Source: Draconibacterium aestuarii
GTDB lineage: Bacteria; Bacteroidota; Bacteroidia; Bacteroidales; Prolixibacteraceae
Length of the DNA: 64,000 nucleotides
Direction of reading: 5' to 3'
Assembly: GCA_026671195.1 (NCBI GenBank)
Contig: JAPOHD010000029.1
Span: forward strand, 88,342-152,341
The notes beneath the pieces are model-generated. The model was not told where the DNA came from and made no database searches. It was given only the letters and a program-made list of their open reading frames with translations. Positions 17,711 through 26,090 of this stretch are shown piece by piece (within the stretch, counting starts at the first letter, position 1; every line of letters begins with the position of its first letter). A program made the position numbers and the translations under genes.

Positions 17711-18127
17711 TTAATCCCAGAGTTCGTGTTGGGTATAATCGCGATGAAATGTTCGGTGATGGCATTTCGGACAAATTGCTTTTTTCAAACGATGAATATT
17801 AGTGAGTTTTAAACGGCTTTTACAATCTTTACAGCGGAACTCGCTTTTATGAACCACCTTCTTTTCATTAAAAACCGATACTTCTACTTTGTCATATAAA
17901 GTCCGGCATTTGGGACATTTATAGATTTGAAATCCGGCTTTTAAAAATAACTCATCGTTTTTATCCGAAAGCCTTAGAAGTAAATTATGTGTTTTGTAAT
18001 GAAATATCTTTGTTCGTTGCTTCAAATATTCGGCAACCGATTGCGAATGCACCAAAAATCCATGTCCCTGATTAAAGTTTTCCTGGAAACCACAGTGTTC
18101 GCAACTATATGTATAAGCATGTCCCAT
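17711..18127 (-). CDS. Small multi-zinc-ribbon protein, unknown function
   Basis: 138 residues, soluble, no signal peptide. Four CxxC pairs are present: CEHC (about 9-12), CPKC (about 74-77), CKDC (about 99-102) and CPKC (about 119-122), enough for two zinc ribbons. Between the first and second pairs lies a helical stretch without cysteines. The C-terminal part is basic and histidine-rich (HHRTFHRDYTQH). Such proteins often bind nucleic acid or other proteins, but no specific family is recognised. It is convergent with the paralogue pair and divergent from the peroxiredoxin gene. Confidence 0.75.
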   Translation of the reverse strand: MGHAYTYSCEHCGFQENFNQGHGFLVHSQSVAEYLKQRTKIFHYKTHNLLLRLSDKNDELFLKAGFQIYKCPKCRTLYDKVEVSVFNEKKVVHKSEFRCKDCKSRLKLTNIHRLKKAICPKCHHRTFHRDYTQHELWD

Positions 18128-18259
18128 TGTTTAACATTCCTTTAAATTTAAGCAAATTCAACCTCAATAGGAACTTCTTACACCTTTAAATATTAACGAG
18201 TTTCAAACAATCCGGTCTGAAAATTGTATTTTAGTTATAGAATACCAAAAGCATAAAAA

Positions 18260-18823
18260 ATGAAAATAAAACTAGCATTACTGGCATTGGTCCTTGGAAT
18301 TGGAATGAACACTTTCTCGCAGGAATTAAATGTGGGCGACAAAGCCCCTGTGTTTAAAACACTGGCCGACGACGGTTCCACCTGGGACATTAGCAAACAT
18401 GTGGGCGGTAATTACATTGTAGTATACTTTTACCCGGCTGCCATGACGGGTGGATGTACAAAACAAGCCTGTGCCTACCGCGATTTGAAAACAGAAATTG
18501 AATCGACCGACGCCATTGTGGTTGGCATAAGCGGCGACAATGTACAGGGCCTGAAACTTTTCAAAAAAGCACACGATCTGAATTTCCCTTTGCTTTCCGA
18601 TGAATCGGGTGAAATTGCACGAAAATTTGGCGTTCCTTTGCGCGACGGTGGTACTATTACACGCGAAATAGATGGGCAGAACTACAACCTTATTAGAGGT
18701 AACACTGCCAGCCGCTGGACCTTTATAATCGATAAAAAAGGAAACATTGTTTACAAAAATACTGAAGTGGATGCAAGCAAAGACACCCGGGAAATTTTGG
18801 AATTCATCAAAAACAATTCTTAA
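18260..18823 (+). CDS. Exported Bcp/AhpC-type peroxiredoxin
   Basis: 187 residues. MKIKLALLALVLGIGMNTFSQ is a signal peptide, so the enzyme works in the periplasm. The mature protein starts like a Bcp/PrxQ peroxiredoxin (LNVGDKAPVFKTLADDGSTWDI) and has FYPAAMTGGCTKQACAYRD, with the peroxidatic cysteine C66 and a resolving cysteine C71 five residues later, as in PrxQ enzymes that use thioredoxin. The end shows WTFIIDKKGNIVYKN. It reduces peroxides. It is followed by a small secreted-protein gene 36 bases downstream, likely co-transcribed. Confidence 0.9.
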   Translation: MKIKLALLALVLGIGMNTFSQELNVGDKAPVFKTLADDGSTWDISKHVGGNYIVVYFYPAAMTGGCTKQACAYRDLKTEIESTDAIVVGISGDNVQGLKLFKKAHDLNFPLLSDESGEIARKFGVPLRDGGTITREIDGQNYNLIRGNTASRWTFIIDKKGNIVYKNTEVDASKDTREILEFIKNNS

Positions 18824-18859
18824 ATTAGCGGGTAATTACAAACCCATAAAATTAAGAAT

Positions 18860-19288
18860 ATGAAAAAGTTATACATTTTTGGCCTCATTCTGGCATTATG
18901 GCTTGGAGTTTCTCATCAATCGGTTTTTGCACAAGCCGAAGTGAAGCATTATACAGCCAGTTTTTCTATTACTGACAGCGACTCTGGAATTGAATATGAA
19001 TTTGATGCTCCTGCCAATGAAATTATAACTCCAGGCGGGAACTTTCTGAAATCATTAAGAATAAAAGTAGATAAGACCCATGTGCTTATGCAACACTTTG
19101 GCGGATTCCCCAACCGATGGTTCGAGTTTAATTACCTGTTCATTGACATTGGAAATGATGGAGAATACAACAAAGAAGACGGCGATGTTTTGCTAACGGA
19201 TGGAATAGCAAAACTGAATAAAAGTGGTAACATGACTATACAGTTCCATTTGAACGGAGCCGGCACTTACCTGCCACTGGGTTGGTAA
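18860..19288 (+). CDS. Small secreted protein, unknown function
   Basis: 142 residues with signal peptide MKKLYIFGLILALWLGVSHQSVFA. The mature part appears beta-rich (KHYTASFSITDSDSGIEYEF, LLTDGIAKLNKSGNMTIQFHL) with the acidic stretch DIGNDGEYNKEDGDVLL, which resembles a calcium-binding loop of the kind found in extracellular proteins of this phylum; that reading is tentative. No family is recognised. It lies after the peroxiredoxin gene and before a strong terminator. Confidence 0.7.
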   Translation: MKKLYIFGLILALWLGVSHQSVFAQAEVKHYTASFSITDSDSGIEYEFDAPANEIITPGGNFLKSLRIKVDKTHVLMQHFGGFPNRWFEFNYLFIDIGNDGEYNKEDGDVLLTDGIAKLNKSGNMTIQFHLNGAGTYLPLGW

Positions 19289-19310
19289 AACAATATTATC
19301 AATAGGACAA

Positions 19311-19336
19311 GGGAGCACAAATTAGCTCCCTTTTTT
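19311..19336 (+). terminator. Intrinsic terminator after the peroxiredoxin unit
   Basis: GGGAGC (19311-19316), an 8-base loop, GCTCCC (19325-19330), then six T. It sits 22 bases after the stop of the small secreted-protein gene. Confidence 0.85.
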
Positions 19337-19359
19337 ATTTTCATCTCTGGCTTAAAAAC

Positions 19360-19367
19360 TATCTTTG
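19360..19367 (+). promoter_or_regulatory. Putative -7 box of the mfd promoter
   Basis: TATCTTTG fits TAnnTTTG exactly. No good -33 TTTG is seen at the right distance. Transcription would begin only about 10 bases before the mfd start codon. Confidence 0.45.
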
Positions 19368-19383
19368 CCAAAAATTTTCAGGT

Positions 19384-22300
19384 TTGGAAACAACTGCGTT
19401 TCTAAAATATTTTGAGGGGCATCCCGAATTTGCAGTGCTTGCAAAGATAATTGCTGCCCCCCCGGGTGAAAAAATTCACCTGCACGGGCTTATTGGCTCA
19501 TCCAAAACAATTGTGTTAGCAAAGCTCCTTGTAAAGTCGCAAAACAATATGGTTGTTTTGCTGAACGACCGGGAAGAAGCAGCCTATTTTTTCGACGATT
19601 TTAACAACCTTGGATTTAAGGAAAACATTCTGTTCTTCCCGTCATCCTACAAAAGATCCGTTCAGTTTGATCAACCCGAGCAGGAAAATATTGTACAACG
19701 CACCGAGGTGTTAAACCTGCTCTCGAAAAACGAAAAGAGCTACCTGATAGTTACGTATCCCGAAGCAGTTATCGAAAAGGTAATATCGCACTCAAATCTC
19801 GAAAGCAATACGCTTCAGATTAAAACAAACGATAAAATTTCGATTGAATTCATCAACGAATTTTTACATGAATATGGTTTTGAACGGGTTGATTTTGTAT
19901 ACGAACCCGGGCAGTTTTCAGTTCGTGGAAGTATTGTCGATATATTTTCGTTTTCGCATGAAGATCCCTATCGCCTCGATTTTTTTGGAGACGAAATAGA
20001 CTCCATACGAAGTTTTGACATTGAGAATCAACTATCGAAAGAGCGGTTCACAAACATTACAATTATTCCAAACATTCAAAATAATTCAGTTGCAGGAACC
20101 CGTGTTTCGTTGATCGAGTTTTTAAAAACCGACAGTCTGTATTTTGGAAATAATCTGAACCAGTTTATCGATCGCGTATCAGAAATATACCGACACACTA
20201 TTGTTGACCGTGAAGATGAGAACATGAGTGAGCGGATAATTGCGGGGAATGAACTTCAAAACCAGCTGAGCAACAAAACAGTATTTGATTTTGGAAACGA
20301 TCAGGCTTTTGAAAGCAATCAGAACATCAATTTTTCAACATCATCGCAACCTGTTTTTAATAAAAACTTCGAACTGCTTGCCACCAACCTCATTGAACAT
20401 CAGGAAACCGGATACGAATTGTTTATCCTTTCAAATCAGGAAAAACAGATAGAACGTCTGCAATCGATTTTTAAGGACGCCGATTTTAAAGTAAATTTCA
20501 ACCCGGTAAATTTTATATTGCACGAAGGATTTATCGATCATAAACTAAAAGCCTGTTTTTACACCGACCACCAGATTTTTGAGCGGTATCACCGCTTCAA
20601 ACTTAAAAGTCGGAAAGCCCAGAAAGAAGCCATTTCGCTGAAAGAGCTAAATAAATTACACCCGGGCGATTATGTGGTACACATCGACCATGGAATTGGA
20701 AAATTTGCAGGCCTTGCAAAAACCGAGGTAAACGGAAAAATTCAGGAAGCCATTCGTTTGGTGTATAAAAACAACGACTCGCTTTTGGTGAGCATCCACT
20801 CGCTGCACCGCATTTCGAAATACAAAGGCAAAGACGGCAGCGAACCCAATATCAGTAAGCTGGGCTCGGGTGCATGGCAAAAAATGAAAAGCCGCACCAA
20901 GGCAAAAGTTAAAGACATTGCAAAGGAATTGATTGCTTTGTATGCCAAACGCCGCTCCGAAAAAGGATATGCCTTTTCGCACGATTCGTACCTGCAAACC
21001 GAATTGGAAGCATCGTTTATTTACGAAGATACACCCGACCAGGAAAAATCGACTGCTGCCGTTAAAAGCGACATGGAGAAAACCATTCCGATGGACCGCC
21101 TTGTGTGTGGCGATGTAGGTTTTGGAAAAACAGAGATTGCCATTCGCGCAGCATTTAAAGCGGTTACCGACAGCAAACAGGTGGCCGTTTTAGTGCCCAC
21201 TACCATTTTGGCACTGCAACATTTTAAAACTTTTTCGGAACGATTGAAAGATTTCCCGGTAAAAATTGGCTATGTAAGCCGCCTGAAATCAACTGCCGAA
21301 ATCAAATCAGAACTTAAAGAAGTTGCCGATGGGAAAGTGGATATAATTATCGGGACACACCGTTTGGTGAGTAAGGATGTAAAGTTTAAAGACCTGGGAC
21401 TGCTGATTATCGACGAAGAACAGAAATTCGGGGTTTCGGTAAAAGAAAAGCTAAAACAGTTTAAAGTGAATGTTGATACTTTAACACTAACAGCCACTCC
21501 CATTCCACGAACATTGCAATTTTCGTTAATGGGAGCACGCGACCTTTCCATTATTCAAACGCCACCACCTAACCGCTACCCCATTGTTACCGAAGTGCAT
21601 GGCTTTAACGACCAGCTGATTAAAGAAGCCATCCAGTATGAAATCGACAGAAACGGCCAGGTATTTTTTATTCATAACCGCATACAAAATATTTTTGATG
21701 TTGAGGATACCATAAAACGTATTGTTCCGGGAGCAAAAACTGTTGTTGGGCACGGACAAATGGAAGGTCCAAAACTGGAAAAAGTAATGCTCGACTTTAT
21801 AAACGGAAAGTTTGATGTATTAATCGCTACAACCATTATCGAATCGGGGCTCGATATTCCAAATGCCAATACCATTATTATAAATCAGGCGCAAAACTTT
21901 GGATTAAGCGATTTACATCAGTTGCGCGGAAGAGTTGGCCGTTCAAACAAAAAAGCTTTCTGTTACCTGCTTGCTCCTCCGCTTTCAACTGTAAGCACCG
22001 AAGCACGCCGGCGGCTGGAAGCTATTGAGCAATTCTCTGAACTGGGAAGCGGCTTTAACATTGCCATGCAGGATTTGGATATTCGCGGGGCAGGCAATAT
22101 GCTTGGAGCCGAACAGAGCGGATTTATTGCCGATATCGGATTCGAAACCTATCACCGTATTTTAAACGAAGCTATTCAGGAATTAAAACAAGGTGAATTT
22201 AAAGAACTGTTTGAAGACGAAGACAAACAACAATCGCAGGCCTTTTTAAACATTAAATACGTAAACGACTGCGTAATCGACACGGACATGGAACTGCTCT

Positions 22301-22725
22301 TTCCAACCGATTATATACCCGGAAACTCGGAGCGAATGATGCTATACCGCGAACTGGATAATATCGAAGACCAGGAGCAGCTAGAAACATTCAAAAAAGG
22401 ACTGGAAGACCGTTTTGGCAAACTTCCCAAAGAAAGCCGCGAGTTACTGGACATACTCCCCTTACGATGGAAAGCATTAGATTTGAGTCTGGAAAAAATC
22501 ATTTTGAAAAATAAAAAAATGATTTGCTATTTCATTTCCGATCAAAAATCAGCATTCTACCAAACTGCCGAATTCATGAAAATTGTGCAGTTTATCCAAA
22601 AAGGGACCAACAAGGGTCAAATGAAAGAATCAAAAGGAAAACTCACCCTCACTTTTTCAAATATTCCGAATGTTGAAACAGCAGATTATATTCTGAAAGA
22701 AATAGTGGATGAACTAAAAAAATAA
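19384..22725 (+). CDS. mfd: Transcription-repair coupling factor Mfd
   Basis: 1113 residues. Mfd pushes stalled RNA polymerase off damaged DNA and recruits UvrA. The N-terminal UvrB-like region (for example SVRGSIVDIFSFSHEDPYRLDFFGDEIDSIRSFD), the RNA-polymerase-interacting domain (LHPGDYVVHIDHGIGKFAGL), and the RecG-like motor with Walker A GDVGFGKTEIA (about 576-586), DEEQKFG (about 676), TATPIPRTLQFSLMGARDLS and RGRVGRSNKKAFCYLL are all intact, as is the C-terminal TRCF domain. The start is a TTG (ttg gaa aca act): there is no in-frame ATG near it, and the first ATG, about 54 codons in, would cut the N-terminal domain. Confidence 0.95.
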   Translation: METTAFLKYFEGHPEFAVLAKIIAAPPGEKIHLHGLIGSSKTIVLAKLLVKSQNNMVVLLNDREEAAYFFDDFNNLGFKENILFFPSSYKRSVQFDQPEQENIVQRTEVLNLLSKNEKSYLIVTYPEAVIEKVISHSNLESNTLQIKTNDKISIEFINEFLHEYGFERVDFVYEPGQFSVRGSIVDIFSFSHEDPYRLDFFGDEIDSIRSFDIENQLSKERFTNITIIPNIQNNSVAGTRVSLIEFLKTDSLYFGNNLNQFIDRVSEIYRHTIVDREDENMSERIIAGNELQNQLSNKTVFDFGNDQAFESNQNINFSTSSQPVFNKNFELLATNLIEHQETGYELFILSNQEKQIERLQSIFKDADFKVNFNPVNFILHEGFIDHKLKACFYTDHQIFERYHRFKLKSRKAQKEAISLKELNKLHPGDYVVHIDHGIGKFAGLAKTEVNGKIQEAIRLVYKNNDSLLVSIHSLHRISKYKGKDGSEPNISKLGSGAWQKMKSRTKAKVKDIAKELIALYAKRRSEKGYAFSHDSYLQTELEASFIYEDTPDQEKSTAAVKSDMEKTIPMDRLVCGDVGFGKTEIAIRAAFKAVTDSKQVAVLVPTTILALQHFKTFSERLKDFPVKIGYVSRLKSTAEIKSELKEVADGKVDIIIGTHRLVSKDVKFKDLGLLIIDEEQKFGVSVKEKLKQFKVNVDTLTLTATPIPRTLQFSLMGARDLSIIQTPPPNRYPIVTEVHGFNDQLIKEAIQYEIDRNGQVFFIHNRIQNIFDVEDTIKRIVPGAKTVVGHGQMEGPKLEKVMLDFINGKFDVLIATTIIESGLDIPNANTIIINQAQNFGLSDLHQLRGRVGRSNKKAFCYLLAPPLSTVSTEARRRLEAIEQFSELGSGFNIAMQDLDIRGAGNMLGAEQSGFIADIGFETYHRILNEAIQELKQGEFKELFEDEDKQQSQAFLNIKYVNDCVIDTDMELLFPTDYIPGNSERMMLYRELDNIEDQEQLETFKKGLEDRFGKLPKESRELLDILPLRWKALDLSLEKIILKNKKMICYFISDQKSAFYQTAEFMKIVQFIQKGTNKGQMKESKGKLTLTFSNIPNVETADYILKEIVDELKK

Positions 22726-22866
22726 GTTCTTTCATTAAAAACAAACAATTTATTTTATTCTGTAACTATCAACAGAACAAAAGTATCCAAACTGTGTCAT
22801 TTATAGAATAGTTGCTATTATTCGAAAAAAATATTTTAATTTGTACAAACAAAAAATCCAACACAG

Positions 22867-23589
22867 ATGATTAAACTTCAGAAATTTGGAACATTCCTGG
22901 CCCTGTTTTTAATGATTACCGGGCTAATTTCATGTAACGACGACTCTAATACGGTACCATTCGAAGTAAATGGCGATGTTTTTGTAAGCAAAAAAATGGT
23001 TGCTGCAGATGGTGAAACTTCTATAATGTATGCTACGGCATACTACGCATTCGGAAACCAACCAATGATGATTGCCAAAGTAAATCCGCCAACCAGCGCC
23101 GAATTTGTCCTTGAAGCCATCGACAACACTTCAAAAGTATACGCTGCAATTACCGGGTATAGCAAAACTCCTCCCATGGCAGGAAACTATATATTTACTG
23201 TTCTTCACGAAGATGTTCCTCATCAGACAAATGATATAGTTCTATACAACGATATTGATTTTACTACTATTACAAATGTTGAAATGGCAAGTGAAACCTT
23301 AACTGTAGAGTGGGACAAGGAAACATCAGAAGCAGAAAGTCACCGTATTTATTTAATTAACCAGGACGGTGATTATATTTTCAAAGGACCATTGCTACCT
23401 ACTATCAATTCAAAATATGAAGTCAACACTTCCAGTGCCGGATCCTGGCCATCCGGATATCCAAATATTGGAGATGTATTAACAATGGAACTTCATGCGA
23501 TAGTATTCGAAGAAGGATCGACTATAAACGACCAGGAATACAATATTCAGGAAATAGCGATAAGCGAACAAGAAATTACCTGGGAATAA
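22867..23589 (+). CDS. Putative lipoprotein, unknown function
   Basis: 240 residues. The signal sequence ends in the lipobox GLISC, then NDDSN, so the protein should be lipid-anchored. The mature part has no cysteine cluster and appears beta-rich, with two modules (about 30-120 and 130-235); segments such as NVEMASETLTVEWDKETSEAESHRIYLI resemble fibronectin-III/Ig-like surface domains. It is a single-gene unit between mfd and a terminator. No specific family recognised. Confidence 0.7.
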   Translation: MIKLQKFGTFLALFLMITGLISCNDDSNTVPFEVNGDVFVSKKMVAADGETSIMYATAYYAFGNQPMMIAKVNPPTSAEFVLEAIDNTSKVYAAITGYSKTPPMAGNYIFTVLHEDVPHQTNDIVLYNDIDFTTITNVEMASETLTVEWDKETSEAESHRIYLINQDGDYIFKGPLLPTINSKYEVNTSSAGSWPSGYPNIGDVLTMELHAIVFEEGSTINDQEYNIQEIAISEQEITWE

Positions 23590-23613
23590 CTACTATATCC
23601 TTAAAATATTATT

Positions 23614-23641
23614 AACCACTTGTTTGGCAGGTGGTTTTTTT
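23614..23641 (+). terminator. Intrinsic terminator after the lipoprotein gene
   Basis: AACCACTT (23614-23621) pairs with AGGTGGTT (23629-23636, one G-T pair) and is followed by a run of T to 23641. Confidence 0.75.
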
Positions 23642-23658
23642 ATGCCCAAACACTGAGA

Positions 23659-23674
23659 TACTATTTTAATAGTA
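23659..23674. promoter_or_regulatory. BlaI/MecI-type operator, distal copy
   Basis: TACTATTTTAATAGTA is a near-perfect 16-base palindrome (7 of 8 pairs) with the TACTA...TAGTA outer half-sites of BlaI/MecI operators. It starts exactly 54 bases before the proximal copy, about five helical turns. Confidence 0.55.
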
Positions 23675-23712
23675 GTTTTATTATCAAAATAGTTTTAATT
23701 CTAAAAAACTAG

Positions 23713-23728
23713 TACTATATTTGTAGTA
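23713..23728. promoter_or_regulatory. BlaI/MecI-type operator overlapping the promoter
   Basis: TACTATATTTGTAGTA matches the BlaI/MecI operator form TACTACAnnTGTAGTA at most positions. The -7 promoter box TATATTTG (23716-23723) lies inside it, so a bound repressor would block its own promoter. Confidence 0.65.
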
Positions 23729-23789
23729 GATAAATTGTTTGTATAATTTTTGCATACTGAGATTCATACAACTATCAGATTTTACAATT

Positions 23790-24167
23790 ATGAAGACATT
23801 AACAAAAGCGGAAGAACAAATCATGCAAATCCTGTGGGATTTAAAAGAGGGTGTGGTAAAACAGGTAGTTGATGGTTTTAATGATAACAAACCTGCTTAC
23901 ACAACGGTTGCTACCGTTTTAAAAGTGCTCGAAAAGAAAGGTTTTGTGGGCAGCAGAAAAGTTGGAAACGTGAATCTTTTTTCGCCTAAAATAAGTAAGA
24001 AGGACTACACCGGTTTCCAGTTTCGTTCGCTGCTTAAAAACTATTTTAACGGCTCGTTCCCGAAAATGGCCACCTTTTTTGCCAGGGAGAATAACCTCAG
24101 CATTAACGAACTGGAAGAAATGTTGAAAACTACAGAATCGGAACTGGATAACGTAACCAAAGATTAG
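23790..24167 (+). CDS. BlaI/MecI/CopY-family transcriptional repressor
   Basis: 125 residues from the ATG at 23790 (an upstream TTG frame adds 17 unlikely residues). A winged helix-turn-helix covers residues 5-75: LTKAEEQIMQILWDLKEG, then AYTTVATVLKVLEKKGFV, the recognition part, and the wing KVGNVNLFSPKIS. The C-terminal helices provide dimerisation. BlaI-type repressors bind TACA/TGTA dyads and are inactivated by proteolysis when the linked M56 sensor is stimulated. Two such dyads lie just upstream and the sensor gene follows 2 bases after the stop, so the pair is translationally coupled and autoregulated. Confidence 0.92.
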   Translation: MKTLTKAEEQIMQILWDLKEGVVKQVVDGFNDNKPAYTTVATVLKVLEKKGFVGSRKVGNVNLFSPKISKKDYTGFQFRSLLKNYFNGSFPKMATFFARENNLSINELEEMLKTTESELDNVTKD

Positions 24168-24169
24168 CC

Positions 24170-25828
24170 ATGGAAACACTTCTCCTTTATTTAGTTAATG
24201 CATCAGTCGGAATTGTTCTTTTCTATATGGTGTACTGGCTGTTTTTGCGTAACGAAACATTTCACACCGCCAACCGGACATTTCTGCTTGCCGGCCTTAT
24301 TTCTGCAACTTTATTACCCCTTTTCCCAATTCATTATTCAGTTTTTGTTGAAATTGAAAACAAACGAACCACCTTGCGTACCATTTCAGATACTTTTAAA
24401 AACATCCCGGTTTTTTCAGATCATGCAGAAACAAGCACAGATTTTGGCTGGCAACAAACTGTTTTGCTGGTTTATATTACCGGGGCAAGTATATTTTTAT
24501 TTCGTTTGTTAACGCAAACTTCGGTGCTCATTCATTTAATGATAAAATACCGGGTAAAATCGTTTAACGGTGTACGCATTGTAGAAAACGAAAAATACGG
24601 ATTACCCTTTTCGTTTTTTAATGTTGTATTTATAAATCCGAAATTTCATACACAGGACGACCTGCCGGAAATTCTGGCTCACGAAAAAGTGCACATTCGT
24701 GAGAATCACTGGTTCGACCTGCTTTTTATAGAACTGTTAACAGTCATCTTTTGGTTCAACCCATTTATTTGGTTCTTTGAACGATCAATTAAACAAAACC
24801 ATGAGTATCTGGCCGACAAAGGTGTTCTTGCGCAGGGACACACTGTAGGCCGCTACCAGGCTTTATTAGTAAACCAGTTAATGGGCATGCAGATTATTGG
24901 AATTACCAACAACCTGAATTTTGCCCTTAACACAAATCGATTAAAAATGATGACGAAAAAGAAAACATCTGCCAAAAGGTGGATACGATTTACATGGGCT
25001 CTGCCTGTTTTAGCTGCGCTGCTGTTTGCATTTGCCGAACCACAATACAGGTACGAAGAACCTGAATTGATTGGCAACACTTCAATCCGGGAGATTCCGG
25101 GTGAAAAAGAACTCACCATTCACGGTAAGGTAGTTGATAAACAAAGCGGTAAAGCAATTCCGGGAGCTTCGGTTTTAATTAAAGGTTCAGCCATTGGATG
25201 TGTTTCTGATCGCGACGGTACTTTTACCCTGGTTGATCCAAATCCAAAGATACAAAGCAATGGCAGCTTAAGTTCTGACATTGTGGTTTCGTTTGTTGGG
25301 CTAAAAACAGTTATGAATACGATTATTGCCTCCGGCTCAGCAGTTGACAAGGCGAAGTACACCTTCGAAATGGAAGAAGCCGTTCAGATTATTTATAACC
25401 GTTCTTATTCAGGCGAACAACTAATTCCGCCGCCACCACCTCCACCACCAGCTGCAAAAAAAGCTGTGCCTGCAAATGGAAAAACTCCACCACCTCCGCC
25501 GCCGCCACCTGCAAATGCAGAAAAGGAAGTTTTCTTTGTTGTTGAAAATATGCCTCAATATCCGGGAGGTTTTGAGGCGTTAAACAGCCACATTGAAAAA
25601 ATGCAAAAGAAACTTGCGGTGCAAAAGAAGGTTACGGGTAAAGCCAAGGTTTCATTTACTGTTGATACCAAAGGAAAAGTAAGCGATATTAAAGTAGTTG
25701 AAAAAGACAACGATATGGCTGCAAAGGGAGCTTACGCCATTGCCAGCTCGATGGAAGACTGGACTCCCGGAAAACAAAGAGGGAAAGCCGTGCGTGTAAA
25801 ATATATGCTGCCGGTTGAATTTAAATAA
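24170..25828 (+). CDS. BlaR1-like M56 peptidase with carboxypeptidase-regulatory and TonB C-terminal domains
   Basis: 552 residues. Hydrophobic helices at about 4-24, 38-60, 100-130, 185-205 and 265-285 frame a cytoplasmic zinc protease with HEKVH at 171-175 (LAHEKVHIRENHW). After the last helix the periplasmic part differs from BlaR1: no penicillin-binding domain, but a carboxypeptidase-D-regulatory-like domain (about 318-405, VVDKQSGKAIPGASVLIKGS), two proline tracts (about 422-447), and a TonB C-terminal domain (about 455-552, MPQYPGGFEALNSHI ... WTPGKQRGKAVRVKYMLPVEF). This architecture is common in Bacteroidota. It pairs with the BlaI repressor upstream. What it senses is unknown; the TonB-like end may contact an outer-membrane receptor. 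Confidence 0.9.
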   Translation: METLLLYLVNASVGIVLFYMVYWLFLRNETFHTANRTFLLAGLISATLLPLFPIHYSVFVEIENKRTTLRTISDTFKNIPVFSDHAETSTDFGWQQTVLLVYITGASIFLFRLLTQTSVLIHLMIKYRVKSFNGVRIVENEKYGLPFSFFNVVFINPKFHTQDDLPEILAHEKVHIRENHWFDLLFIELLTVIFWFNPFIWFFERSIKQNHEYLADKGVLAQGHTVGRYQALLVNQLMGMQIIGITNNLNFALNTNRLKMMTKKKTSAKRWIRFTWALPVLAALLFAFAEPQYRYEEPELIGNTSIREIPGEKELTIHGKVVDKQSGKAIPGASVLIKGSAIGCVSDRDGTFTLVDPNPKIQSNGSLSSDIVVSFVGLKTVMNTIIASGSAVDKAKYTFEMEEAVQIIYNRSYSGEQLIPPPPPPPPAAKKAVPANGKTPPPPPPPPANAEKEVFFVVENMPQYPGGFEALNSHIEKMQKKLAVQKKVTGKAKVSFTVDTKGKVSDIKVVEKDNDMAAKGAYAIASSMEDWTPGKQRGKAVRVKYMLPVEFK

Positions 25829-25858
25829 AACAGAAAACAAAATAACAAGTCTTAACAT

Positions 25859-25894
25859 TCACCCGTTGATCAATGATCTTCGGGTGATTTTTTT
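25859..25894 (+). terminator. Intrinsic terminator of the BlaI/M56 operon
   Basis: TCACCCG (25859-25865) and CGGGTGA (25881-25887), followed by seven T. About 30 bases after the M56 stop codon. Confidence 0.85.
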
Positions 25895-26090
25895 ATTCCT
25901 AAAAGGCTTTCATCAAATCAACCAGCAATCATCTTCATTAGCTTTTGAGAACATCTTAAACGTTTGATGTGGACGCATAAGTCATTGCTGAATTCTCAAA
26001 GAAAAAAATCATAGTCATTTTTACTTCCTCAATTACAATGGTTTTGCTAAATTGAAGCCATTAATCTAAACCATTTAAATTTAAGTCAAA

